The notes beneath the pieces are model-generated. The model did not search any database, was not told the origin of the DNA, and saw only the letters and a program-made list of their open reading frames with translations. From the NCBI GenBank assembly GCA_050084515.1, contig CM114275.1, forward strand, positions 1,302,001 through 1,366,000: DNA of 64,000 nucleotides, given 5' to 3'. The position numbers and the translations under genes are program-made. This DNA comes from Blasia pusilla (taxonomy: Eukaryota > Marchantiophyta > Marchantiopsida > Blasiales). Below are positions 13,371 through 24,663 of this stretch, in pieces; the stretch's first letter is position 1, and every line of letters begins with the position of its first letter.

Positions 13371-14008
13371 GCAACCTGTCCGAGTCCGACGGGTTGCAAA
13401 TTTTGGGACTCAGACACGTGGGTTGCAATGTCACGGAGTACCAACTTCTGTTAGAGTCCGAGTGCAACTTGCAACCCGTCGAAGTCCGTTGGGTTGAACA
13501 CAGTTGTCAGTCAGTACCCCTGCATGTGTGACATGTTTGATTGGAGTCGGGATCCACGAGACCTCGCATGGATTTCCTACGACAACCCCTTGGATTGCGA
13601 CGGGTTGAAAAGGTACCTCACCTTGCTTTCCCTTTTGGAGGTAACCGAGTTGCAGAGGGATCTCGCTTCAATTTCTTTTGTCCAGTGAACCGTGCAAAGC
13701 GCGAGGGACAGACCAGTTTTTCGGAGACCGTGCCGCAATTTTGCCGTATGGTGGGAATTTTCCAACCCATGGTAGACCTTGTAACCCGTCAGAGGTCGAC
13801 GGGTTGCTTGAGGATCATGCTTTGTCACCCCCAGACGAGGGAAGCAGGCAACCCGTCGGTCTGCAATGGGTTGCCCTGGTACCTCGCCTTGTTTCCCGAG
13901 GATGAATGAAGCGTGCAACCCGTCGGTCTCTGACAGGTTGCCCGGGTACCTCGCCTTGTTATCCCAAGATGAGGGAAGCGCGCAACTTGTCGGACTCCAA
14001 CGGGTTGC
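13371..14008. repeat. Palindrome cluster A with a 67-bp tandem array
   Basis: At least eight copies of the 27-bp palindrome occur (13371, 13471, 13581, 13781, 13848, 13915, 13982 and a partial near 13405). The last four full copies start exactly 67 bp apart, leaving 40-bp spacers that resemble each other (each contains a GACGAGGGAAGC/GATGAGGGAAGC-like block and most a GGTACCTCGCCTTG-like block). This is a tandem minisatellite whose unit is palindrome plus spacer. A single further unit lies at 19335-19400. Confidence 0.9.
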
Positions 14009-14099
14009 TCGAGTACCTTGCCTTGTTACCCTCGGGAGGGTCACTATATGGAGGGCTCTACATCACCTGCAACGTTTTAGGGTCTAGACCCCCTAACTT

Positions 14100-14639
14100 A
14101 TAAGTGAAAAAATATTTTTTTCTCACCCTTATGTATTTTAAAGGAATCATTTTTCATTTTTGGTACCCCTAAAATTCTTTAAGTAAAGCAATCACTTCAA
14201 ATAAATAAGACCTTGAAAGAAAAGAAAAGCACCAAGTTAAGTTAACATCCAACATGTTATCCTTACACTATGACAGAGGGGTATTGAACCCCTAATTGAG
14301 CAAGAGGCTCAATCAGCCAATCTGTCATCCCCCTAACCTACTCCCTCCCATTATCCTACTCACAATTCAAGAGTGTCAAGTACACTCTAAGCACACTCCA
14401 TAAAAAATTTTAATTTAACATATCTCAAACATAAAAAAAACTCACCAAGATCAACTCACACTCTAAATATATGTAGTCAAAGCATGTAAGTCAACTGAAT
14501 CAAGTATATATATTCTATCTTGTACCCCTAATTTCATTGTCAAATTCACATTAGAGATCACCATTTCAATAACAATCCATTGCACATCTATTGTATCATA
14601 ACTGAACAAGGTTTTGGTGTTACCATGGCTGAAAGACTT
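14100..14639. other. Low-GC spacer with a tRNA-like fold
   Basis: No gene is recognised. The region is rich in poly-A/T and CA-containing sequence. The only structured element is the tRNA-like fold at 14271-14327, listed separately. Confidence 0.4.
14271..14327 (-). other. tRNA-like fold lacking a D arm
   Basis: On the minus strand the ends TGACAG and CTGTCA form a 6-bp acceptor-like stem. Inside are a 5-bp stem (TTGAG/CTCAA) with a 7-base loop CCTCTTG and a 5-bp stem (AGGGG/CCCCT) with a 7-base loop TTCAATA resembling a T arm. Only eight bases separate the first two stems, so there is no D arm, and the anticodon-loop position expected to be U33 is C. It is more likely a tRNA-derived or chance fold than a working tRNA. 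Confidence 0.3.
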
Positions 14640-17432
14640 CTACCAATTACACATAATACAACAAATGCTTCCCTTTTGTCCAAGAGGAGGTACATGCCTA
14701 TTTGACAAATCCAAGGCGGTACGACGTCGTGACCAATGTGAACCATTCTTTTGAATCATAAACACAATACGCCCCAACCAATACTCTTTTTTTGCAACTC
14801 CTGCCTCCATTGCAAGTTGAGTCTCTTTTCCCTTCCTTTTCTTTGACTTTGTTGATCTTGTGGAAGGGCCAACATTTGCTGTAGATTCAAACAAAACTGC
14901 AATATCACTACCAACATCAACCAAACAAGGTGGGCAATTAGGATCGCGTTCCTTTCCCTTACCAGTAGTGTAATAAGTCTTTTGGGCTATTCGAGTTAGT
15001 CCTACAAGTTGCGGTGGCACATAGGGCCAATTTTGGCATTTTCTCATACAAAGGATTCACAATTACTACTCTAGCATACATACCTTCCGCATATTTCTCA
15101 AAAGTACTCACAATTTTATCATACCCTTCATTACCTTCCCCAACAAGTACTTCCAAGCCAAAAGAGCATGTATGTTCTTCCGAGGGACCACAAAAACCAA
15201 TAAGCGTGTCATATTTAGCCTCCCATCTATCACAACAGAAGTATCAAGTTAGAACATAAGCCTAATAGAAAAAAATAAACATGACATATAAATATGCAAA
15301 GTAATATAATCATTATGTTAGAGCATACCCAAACATATATCAAGGCCAACTTTCTCCAAATATTCAAACACACCTTGGCCTTTCTTTTATCCTTGTTTCA
15401 TCCTCAGCGAACATTACAGGCACATCTCCCTCGATTCCAAGTAGTTTTTTGGATGCAAATAGTACTCGGGAGACCTCTTGAAATATCTCTTTTTGTAGCC
15501 CAGCTCTAAAGGGTGGTAGTTTTGCTCTGTCACATTTCAAGATCTTCAGACCTGGCCCTCCCAAGTTTTCCTGAAAGCAGTGGGCAACTTGTCGGCCACC
15601 AAATTGGAACATGGCTTGGGAAAAAGCTTTGGTTCTCTTACTATAACGATAACCATTGGCCACTCTCTGCAAATTCTTAGCCACATCTTTCAGGAAATCC
15701 CACAACCCCTCTTTACCACCAAATGCTCCATCCCTATGTCCATTTACTACGTTCCTAAGAAATAGTCTAAAATCTTTCCTATCTGCAGCTACTCCTAACA
15801 TATCTTCTAGCTTCTTTCGCCTAATACTCAAGGCACAAATTCTTTGTGATTGTTGTGCCAAAAGCCAACGTTGTCTCCTAAATTGAGTGTTCAATTTTCC
15901 CACATGCTCCTTCAACTCTGTCTTGGTCAAGTACTTCATGGCCATCCCTCTTTGAGTTGTCCTCCCTCCTCTATGCACGCTTCCCTGTGCACCCGACCAC
16001 GAAAATCATCCTCCTGCTTAATGGAGTCACAATGACTACAAGTGAGGTTCTCAAACCCTCCCGCATTACTTGACAATCTAGAGCAAAGCTTGTGCCCAAA
16101 ACAACCTTGTATACATACAATTGACCTACTACTTGGGTGGAACACTTGCGCTGAAGTGGTAAGCTCACAATCCCAAATAGTTCCTCCTATCTGATCATCT
16201 AGTATGGCCTTCACATCCATCAACTCTCCTCTCCATTGGACGTTTGACTCCTAGAAGCCCCAACAAAGCAAACTTAGTCCAAAAACAATGGAGGAAGCAA
16301 ACCCACCTTTTCGTGAACTGCTTCCTTCCTTGAAGGCATCAGAGTTAAAGAATTTGGTAATGGAATTTTGAGATGGAAATAAGTCCCTAGGATCTGGCTT
16401 CTTTGGTCTTCCCTTCTTCCTAGACCTCAAGACAAGTTGGGCAATGACCTCTCTAGTGTCAAGAGCATCCAAGTGATCACGACTAACCAAGTGTTGTCGT
16501 AGATTATGCTCCAAATTGGCCTTTCTTGGGCACATGTCTGTATGCAACTTGCCACAGATTATACATCCTACCTTGAACAGGTATGACCTGTGTGCAAACT
16601 GCGTATCAACAAGAGATGGCGTCAGAGAGAACACTATTGTCTCACCCCCAACCTCTACATTCATTTTCTCAACTATTCCTAAACCTACGGTGATCTGATG
16701 TTCATGATCCCATTGAGGTTGTTGTATAATGTCACTAGGAGAAATCAATGTACTAGGCAGACCCCGTCTCTTACAAAAATTGTCCTTGTGCTTAGGGTTG
16801 TTGAGATGCTTAGTCTTGAAATTGCTGAAGCAATTTGCAATTGATTTTAAAACTTGGGAATTAGCTGCATTCCCATAAGTCTCCTGACACTCTAAGCACT
16901 CTAGATGCCCTCGGACATCTTGCCCCTCATCCCACGTTCGCACTCTCCACTTATGGTCATCATATCCTTGTCGCTTTACCCAATCTTTAAGCTTGCTCCA
17001 CTCTTCATTCCAACTCTTTGCTGCCACCTCAGACATAAGCACTGACTCAAATGAACCTGTGACAAGCAATGTATTGACTACTTGCTCTTGGGTTGTGGCT
17101 TCTGTATGTGATTGAGACCCAACATTTGTGTCCTCTATGATACACACAGTAGCAGCAGATGAATGGGAGGACACAATTGCAAACCCCCCCAATACATCCA
17201 GAGGCTTTTGTGCAATAACAAAAACACTCCCTTCAAGTTCACTAATCTCAATGAGGTTCTCAATAGGATGTCTAACTCTACCTGGTAGCCTATCATCCCA
17301 AAAATCAAATTCAAAGTCAACTGCCCTAGCACATCGAGTGTGGAAGTCGTCCAGTGTTTGTCCCTCTTTGAAGGACAACATACAAATTGGTACATCATCC
17401 TTCCCTTCCGCGGTCTTTTCTACTAGTCTCAC
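14640..17432 (-). pseudogene. Zinc-finger / AT-hook / PIP-box family gene, copy A
   Basis: The frame opens at 17432 and runs 393 codons to a TAG at 16251-16253. The same frame continues past it (MDVKAILDDQIGG...), and copy B at 60.3 kb has a TGG codon there, so the stop looks like a mutation. A frameshift near 15960 leads to a block ending at 15374; a 147-bp GT-AG intron (15227-15373) follows, then an exon starting WEAKYDTLIGFCG. The intron is supported by copy B, which is split at the same place. The first block has two Cys2-His2-like fingers (C179/C182...H209/H215 and C290/C293...H314/H320), an AT-hook-like RKKGRPKKP at residues 338-346, and QNSITKFF at 355-362, which matches the PCNA-binding consensus QxxIxxFF. 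A basic stretch (KSKKRKGKE) lies near 14840. The family is unknown to me. A DNA-bound protein, possibly transposon-encoded, is inferred. Confidence 0.7.
15227..15373 (-). other. Intron of copy A
   Basis: The minus-strand donor is AAG|GTGTGT and the acceptor GTGATAG|ATGGGAGG. Joining gives ...ERPR-WEAKY..., matching ...ERPR-WETKY... in copy B, whose intron has diverged completely. Conserved flanks around a diverged interior are good evidence for a real intron. Confidence 0.8.
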
Positions 17433-17439
17433 TGAGTTG

Positions 17440-19330
17440 GAACTAGGGTTTGCAATTTGTACAAGGTGTGAAAGGTATTCAAACTGTCATATATGTAGTT
17501 CAACCTGTCATGTACCACAACAATAAACAAAAGAGATCACAAATCAAGGTTTGTTATGCTTCTACAACAATTGATAGCCATACATAACATCAAATAACTA
17601 TCCTTATTCCAACTTCAAGACTAAATCCATTTAATTCATTACAACCCAACCAAAACGTCCATTCAACATGAGTTATAGTTTTGAGTCTGAAGATACAAAA
17701 CTCCTAAAAACATCAAGGTAATTTGTGCAAAATCTTACACTTGAAATATGTAATGAGACTATAGTCCCATTGTGCTTACCTACAAAATTTCTCTATCGTA
17801 TTCAGTAATTAAACCCAAGAGATATGTTGATAATCTGCAGTGCCTAGTGTGGGGACAATTGGATGATCAGGGCAATAGATCATCCATCTGATCTCAAAGA
17901 TGAGGAACGACACACATGTGCCGCAGACTGATCGTCAGTACCAACACGGGACTCTATCTCGATCGATCACTCAATTGAGGATTAAGGCTAAATTTAAGAG
18001 TCTGCACAAATTCTAGGGTTCAAATAATGCTCGAATAATAGAGACCGAGGCCTTCCAAGGCAAAATTCACCCTTCTCGAGCTCCTTCATGCCGTCGATGA
18101 GAGAATTGGCCCCTCTGAGTTTGCAAACTTCCTGGTTGTGTAGGTGAAGCGCCCAACACCTATCCTGCCCCCTCCTATCATAAATGATCTCACAAATTCC
18201 CTGCACCACCACCCCGCCTCCTCCGCTCCGATCACTCCTACCTGCCGTCCTGCTCCTCCTGTTCTACACACCACCCCCCGGCCGACAACCAAAACAAAAT
18301 CCGCTCACATTCCAATCAACGCCCTCTCGCCTTACAAACAACCTTACAAAATCAGGCTCCCCTTCTTACGAAATCAGGCTCCTCTCCTTACAAAATCAGG
18401 CTCCTCTTCTTAGGAAATCAGGCATATGCGACTGAGGAGCTCGGAAGATGGTCTAGCCAGTGAAGAAGTTGAGCGTCGCCTTCAGATATTCCGATGCAAA
18501 AAACTGGAAGAGAAGAAGGAGAAAAAAGTCCTGAAGTTTCTTGGATTCACCACCCCCCGGCCGACAAAAATAAATAAATTCCACTCACCTTCCAATCGAC
18601 GCCCTCTTGCCTTACGAATAGCCTTACGAATTCAGGCTCCCCTTCTTCCCTTCTCTCCTTACGAAATCAGGCATCTCTGATCTAGAGCCATAAAGCTTAC
18701 CATCCTCTGCCCTCAACTACGCTGTGCAATCAGATACAAAGGAAAGGAAAGCGCTCAAGATAATAGAGGCACGATAGAAGAAAGCAAGAAAAAAAGGAGC
18801 ATACCAACTTCCGGGCCACTCCTGATCACTTTCTCCTACTACGCCACTCGAGTCTCGAGTCACGCTACGCCACGCTCTCCTGCTGCACCACTACACCACC
18901 ACTCCTTGAGAAAGTTGTGCACTCTGCTCGGAAGGGGCTTCAAGTTGCGGCTCAATTTTCCGCTCAAAGCTTGTCTCCGAAGGCAAAAACCCTAGACCCA
19001 ACAAACCCAACTCAAATTGAGAGGGAAACTTGAAAGTAAGGACTCCCTTCTTCCCTCTAAAGCTTTTCCATAAATTTGATTTTTTTAGCTAGGGAAGCTA
19101 ATTTTTGTAAAAAAATAATTTAATATATGTAGATGTGACATGTATAAACCCTATCTTATCTTAACATTTTCCTTGGAAGGAAGACTAATAAAAAATACCC
19201 TATAGTTCTTATAAGAGTTTGATGGAATAATTATGCCCTTTTGTTCTTCCACAAAACTTAATAATTCTTCCGAGGGACGCAATTTAAAAACCCCTAACTT
19301 TTTCGCACATGATGGGGCATTTGTGTGGAA
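17440..19330. other. No gene recognised; contains a local duplication
   Basis: About 18270-18425 and 18548-18675 are diverged direct copies (both start CCACCCCCCGGCCGACAA and contain TTCCAATC, ACGCCCTCT and CTTACGAA/CTTACAAA). Within the first, a unit of about 21-24 bp built on CTTACGAAATCAGGCTCC is repeated four times (18341-18425). Frames across this stretch have no recognised domain. Confidence 0.55.
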
Positions 19331-19334
19331 GTGA

Positions 19335-19420
19335 GACCCCCGAGTTGTTACCCCAAGATGAGGGAAGCGTGCAACCCGTCGGTCTTTGACGGGTTGCACG
19401 TCTGACAAGGGGGACGGGTT
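19335..19420 (+). repeat. Single 67-bp unit with palindrome (cluster B)
   Basis: The palindrome at 19371-19397 is preceded by CCCCAAGATGAGGGAAGCG, nearly identical to the spacer in the 13.9-kb array. A second half-palindrome (GACGGGTTGC) follows at about 19410-19420. It lies about 100 bp upstream of the TATA box at 19515. Confidence 0.85.
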
Positions 19421-19514
19421 GCACGTTTCCCACGTGCAAAGTTCCATAATCGCTGACGTCGCCATCAGTACAACGATTCCAACGACCCAACCTTCAGCTC
19501 AACGGCTTGAAAAG

Positions 19515-19523
19515 TATAAAAGG
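19515..19523 (+). promoter_or_regulatory. TATA box
   Basis: TATAAAAGG lies about 310 bp upstream of the inferred start of the methyltransferase-like pseudogene and in the same orientation. It is a good match to a core promoter TATA element; use is inferred. Confidence 0.5.
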
Positions 19524-21057
19524 CTGAGATTTTGCTCATTTCCCTTTTTCATTTCGGGATTTTAGGTGCTCTTCCTCAGAGTAGGTGAGGTTACCTTCTC
19601 CGCTGGCCAAGTCGATTACATTGACCCATTCGTTGGAAGGTAACGACGATCCAGCACCCGATGCTTCGAGGGTTCGATTTCAGCAAGCCCCTCCGCTTGA
19701 AGGTCACGGCGCTTCACCACACAACGCTTGGAGAGTTGGGTTTAGGCACTCCATCAAAGCTTCGAGGGATCTGTTGTGCACAGGAGCTGATAACACTATC
19801 GAGGAGGAAGAATTGACCCAACGTGCACCATAACGAGGAAGAAAACACAAGCAAAGAAGGTAGGGAGCATCACTCCTAAGTCCTTCATGAATCCTGCATC
19901 ACCATCTCCTGGTCCTTGCTTGGCAAATGAGATAAGGCAAGAAGAAATAGAGGAGCGGGAAAGCAAGCAGATATGCACAGGCAGGAGGTTCTGGAAAAAC
20001 TTGCTGTGGAGGAGCTTACAAAGCAAAACGCCGAGGCTGAGGCATTGAAGGCCTCGAAGAAAAGTGTTGCGGACAAGAAACGCGAGAAGAAGAGTATTGA
20101 CGCCTCCATCAGGAGAGCAAAATTGGTGAAAGCTCAAAGAGAAAAAGCAATCGCCATAGAAGAAAGCCCTGCCCGTCCAAAAGACATCGTTGAGATGCAA
20201 GAAATGTCTCCGATGAGGTCTGGGACACCATGAATCTGAAATCGACTGAGGAAACAGCCAAAGTTCAAGTGACGGACGATGAGATCATGAAGATAGCAAG
20301 TGTGGAGATGGTGGACATCTGTGAAGAAGCGAGAGAAGAGTCTTCGTTATCATTGAGCCTGGTAGAAGAAATCAACCTTTATCGGATCGATGAGTTTCCC
20401 GTGGTCTTGCCAGCTCTTGTCTTAGAGCAGTTAGCGGGCCTGGACACTAACCCAATCTTTGAGCGGGTAAGAAGAATTTGGGTTATGTGAAAGCTCATTA
20501 TGTAATACATTGGCAAAACACAGTCTTTTATTGACTTTGTCCCATTGTGGTAGATTGTTAAGCACATGGCATTGATGGAGGGCCAAAAGTCCCCAAGAAT
20601 TCCACTTTGTCGACTGCGGAGAATGGAGTACATCCGTGAAAGTCAGTTGGAGGAGGACATTGCAAAGCTGAAATGGTCGGCAGCGACGGCATCCTACGTC
20701 GACAACTTCCCTCCGTTCTATGTTCAGCCTTATAATGAACATGGAACCCAAGCTCTGGTGATAGGATAGGACTTGGAGGCGTTTGACACATTCTGGAGGA
20801 TGAGAGACCAGGAGTTCAGAAGGGCGATTGAAGGAACCCAATTTAGCTAGATGCGGAACCTCTACTTCTTCATGTGGGATGGGAACCACAGGTACATGGC
20901 GTGGACGCAGTTTGCAGAGGAGTGCCCAAATTCATTGGAGGCTTATTTTTGCGTGAGAGCAGTCGTGCTCCATCCATTTCCTCATCACATGGCAATGGTG
21001 GAAATGGCAATGCATGCGATGAAAATGTAAGTTTCCTTATCCTTATATTTGATTGCT

Positions 21058-22080
21058 TCAACTTGTTGGAGTCCGACGGGTTGCATAATTGGAAAGCTTG
21101 AAGATGGGTAGGAATGATTTGAGTCTCTTGCCCCCATCCTCTTTGAGGTTAAGGTCATAGTCAAGCAAACCGTTGGAGTCTGACGGGTTTCCTGGTGGCC
21201 AAGCACACCAGATTAATCCGGGATACTGAAACCAGTCGAACATCGACGAGTTGAAAAATGATTGCATGATTTATTTGTTCTGCAATCCATCGGAATCCGA
21301 CGAGTTGCAAAATGAGGGATAAGAAATCATCGGACGCCTAAAAGCAACTCGTCGGAGTCCGACGAGTTGCTAGACTGTTGGCTATTTTTTGGATACTTTT
21401 GGCCAAAAGCAATCCACCGGACTTCAACGGGTTGCATTTCCCCCCCAGGGCACGTGGTTGGAGTCCAAGAGCTTGCTTTTAGGCGTCCAATTCCAGCTTT
21501 ACAGGGCCATTGCGCAACTCGTCGGACTCCGACTGGTTGATATGGGCAATTTTTATCCAGAAACCTATCTTGGAATGGAAGTCATTCTACAACCCATCGG
21601 AGTTCGACGGATTGGAACCAAGGAATATGAGTCATTCTCCGGTTGTACCAGAGAGTCATGAACAGAGAATGCAACCCGTCGGACTCCGATGGGTTGCAAC
21701 ACTCTCAAGAGATTTCAAGGATGCCCAATCCGTCTGAGTCCGACGGGTTGCAACAATCACTTTCACTTGCAATCTCTTCGAAAAAAAATGTTTTTTCTGC
21801 AACCCGTCGGACTCCGACGGGTTGCAACACTTATCTATTTGTTACCTTTTGGATCCCGATGGGTTGACAGAATTGCGACCCGTTTAAGTCTGACGAATTA
21901 CAGGAAATACATTTTTTGTCGAAAAGACAACAAGTCAAAGCGATTGTCGCAACCCATCGGACTGCGACGGATTGGGCATCCTTGAAATCTCCCGAAAGTG
22001 TTGCAACCCATCGGAGTCCGACGGATTGCACTCTCTGTTCATGACTCTCTGGTGCAACCACACGGAACCTGATAGGTTGC
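21058..22080. repeat. Palindrome cluster C (about 15 copies)
   Basis: Copies start at about 21058, 21165, 21282, 21344, 21410, 21514, 21589, 21671, 21725, 21799, 21875, 21949, 22003 and 22054, with a weak one near 21228. The copy at 21799-21825 is a perfect palindrome of the consensus. The copy at 21344-21370 is also perfect but carries CTC/GAG where others have CCC/GGG, so both arms changed together. Spacers are mostly unrelated except within the foldback. Confidence 0.9.
21632..22068. repeat. Foldback: about 190-bp inverted arms around a 49-bp loop
   Basis: The sequence from ACCAGAGAGTCATGAACAG (about 21648) through the palindromes at 21671, 21725 and 21799 reappears reverse-complemented from 21875 to about 22068 (CTGTTCATGACTCTCTGGT near 22037-22055). 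Spacers pair as well as palindromes, so this is a genuine inverted duplication. Arms are diverged but clear; the loop is about 21826-21874. Confidence 0.85.
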
Positions 22081-23407
22081 AGTATTCTTACCTTGTGTTT
22101 GGATTTGTAGGATTGTATCTGAGGGGAACGTCATCCACAACTGGATCGAGGATTGTGACAGGGTCAAGAAGGTGCTTACGACGCAGCCGGCAGAGTACAA
22201 GGGATTCGTGGGTGACGATCTGGTCGATGAGATGCTCGCAAAGGGAGCTCAAATAAAGAAGAAGACCTAGGCAAATACTTTCGTTTCCCAAGATGTAGCC
22301 GTCAAAATCCTCTGTCGGTCCAAGATCCAGGCCGCCAAGAAGAGTGCTACGTTAGAACTGGAGCAAAGGGAGAACATGTCCGTGTCAGAACGGGAAAAAT
22401 TTATTCAGGCTGCCGTATCTATAGCCACAAAGTACAATACAAGAAAGATACAACGTTACATTGCAATTCTTAACCCCGAACTTGGCCCGGAGTTTTACAA
22501 GGAGCTTAAGGCGATAATCAAGCGCCAGTGGAAGAGAGACAAATATCCACAGGGTCGAATCGGAGAGAAAGTGTCTCTGGACCGCGTGCACAGATTTGCG
22601 TTGTCTGCCATATCCGAGTTTAGGCAAATCCGACTGATGAAAATCAGTCTCGAGGGCACTGAGGCGCACAAGCGGGCGACACACCACCCTCCGGGAGTTT
22701 TAGATCTAGTGATCTCCCATTGGCTACGGGAATGGTCATTTTGGGACGCGTTGTGCCTTCTCGGGAAGTCCATAATCGTGGGTCTACAAGCGGAGCTGAA
22801 GAAGATTGAGCCAGTTCCAGAGGAAACAAACCTAAAGGCTGCAGAAGATTTTGAACTATGGCTTGATGACATCGGAGATAAGTTGACAAAAAACCCAAGA
22901 TTCCGGATGATGTTCAAGAATCACATCCTCCCTCAGGCAGATCTAGACGAGAAAATAGACGCAAAAAAATAGGATTTTGCAAAGAAGAAGCAAGATCTTT
23001 AGGACAAGGCGGCCGAGTCATCTCGACAAAGAGCTGCCCAACGGATGGTGTACAGTTATCTCATCAATTGTGTGAATGCAGGTACCTGGCGCAAATTTTT
23101 GGCATCTTGAAAATTATGGGCTTCTCCGCCTGATGGAGAGGGATTCTCCATGTACGACATGGAGATGGGACAAGGCATATCCGATTGGGAGGTAATAAAT
23201 TGTCCAATCTGGTCAGAATTCAACGATCCAGAGGACATTACAAAATAAAATCTACACGTGGTCTATGATGCAATGATTGCTCGTAGGGACGACATTCCGA
23301 ACTTCGTGAAGCCTGACAAATTTTTCAAGGAGATGCGGAGGAGAAAGCCCTCAAGACACCGGAGTTGGTGGCAAAGGTCATCACCGCCAAAGACAAATCC
23401 ACAGCGG

Positions 23408-24663
23408 TGTCGTGTTGAGAGCCTTACTTCGAGTAAGGGCAGACCTTCTAGCTGCGGTAGACGTGATCGATGCAAGGTAAACTCTCTAAGAGTTTCTCCT
23501 TAGTCAATAAAAAATTATTTTAATACTCTCCATTCTCTTACGACTGGTATCACAAATGGAAGTGTCGAGGCGATCACTTCTTTGTAACATTGGACCCCAA
23601 AATTCCTAATTATAAAATCCCTATAAACTATTTTATGCTTGTATACGAGGAAGATAACACAACAAGTATTAAAACCTTCTTGAGCAGGTCTATTGACATC
23701 CATGGATCGCTATATAAGGACATACAAAGTACAATCCCATGTCCTTTCATATGTGACGATAGGAAGAATCGCCGAAGTTGAAGATTGCATGACTTGGTTC
23801 ATAAACGTCTCTCCAAAGTGATAAACCAAATACCGAGTGAACCAGTGCCTATCTACAAAGAGTATCTTGATATGGTATGGATTGAGGAAAGGAAAGTCAG
23901 ACACAACTCGTGCTCTATCCCTGTCCATGCTTGATAGATATTCTCTACTCTCCTCAAGAATGGGCTTTGGCAGAATTATTCTCCCAAGAGAGAGTAATCC
24001 ACTCTCATTAGGAAAATAACAAGCCAAAACATTCATTATTTAGTATGACTAAACTCCTCTAAGGTGAACGGCCTCTCATCTCCACATACATACCACACTC
24101 TAGAAACCTCTCGAAGAATAGACCATGATCAAGTTACTCTCATTGGAAGAGCAAGCAATCCCAAAGCCATACACTTAAGAGTGACACGAGAGACTCAAGA
24201 TGTGGAATAGAAGGTGATGAACCCTTGAAGGTCCCCCCTTTTTATATACTCACAAGTGATCTACAAGAGTACGAAATAGAGCTAATCTTATCTTGTGCCA
24301 TATGGCTTTTCTCTCAAGGCTTAGCAAATCACATTTTGACACAAGTAGATTTCCTCTTATCTCTTCCAAAATATCCTCTTTTACCCATTTGATATTTTCC
24401 AAATTACCCCAACTAACCTAGCCATCAATCAAGCCTACTTTTTCTTTTCATTAAAGCACCAAGTTCACTACTTTACATTTATAAAGACATCTTTTATTTA
24501 TTACGTCTTTTCCTAAAGTTGGGCCCGCATAAAAGAGGCACCATAAAGATGTTTAAACATGGGAATTTTCTTTTCCTAAGCTAATTTACTTAATACTAAT
24601 AAAACTCTATCTAACACTTAACGATGAAGGAGTTTACACACTGGCTGATTTTACTATACGACA
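23408..24663 (-). mobile_element. Solo LTR, copy 2 (TGTCGT...ACGACA), TSD GCGG
   Basis: This 1256-bp element has perfect 6-bp terminal inverted repeats TGTCGT and ACGACA and is flanked by GCGG at 23404-23407 and 24664-24667. It aligns with 8648-9862 over its length. It interrupts the coding region of the methyltransferase-like pseudogene: the Lys/Glu-rich reading continues on the far side (KEAESSRQAAESS). A minus-strand TATATAAAAA lies near 24238-24250. There is no coding capacity. Confidence 0.9.

Larger units (their letters stand above)
21027..22110 (+). other. Palindrome-filled intron 1 of the methyltransferase-like pseudogene
   Basis: Donor AT|GTAAGT and acceptor TTTGTAG|GATTG bound 1084 bp. 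Joining restores the frame (...MHAMKM-IVSEGNVIHNW...). The intron holds about fifteen palindrome copies, the first 31 bp after the donor and the last ending 30 bp before the acceptor. Confidence 0.75.

Noticed and set aside
13781-14008. CRISPR-like repeat-spacer array
   Set aside because: Spacers are related to one another, only four units are regular, the same palindrome is dispersed singly through introns, and the context is eukaryotic. It is a minisatellite.
20467-20551. Possible short intron between GTAAGA and a TAG acceptor
   Set aside because: The sequence between encodes a plausible continuous block (NLGYVKAHYVIHW) in a shifted frame, so a frameshift in coding DNA explains it better than an intron.
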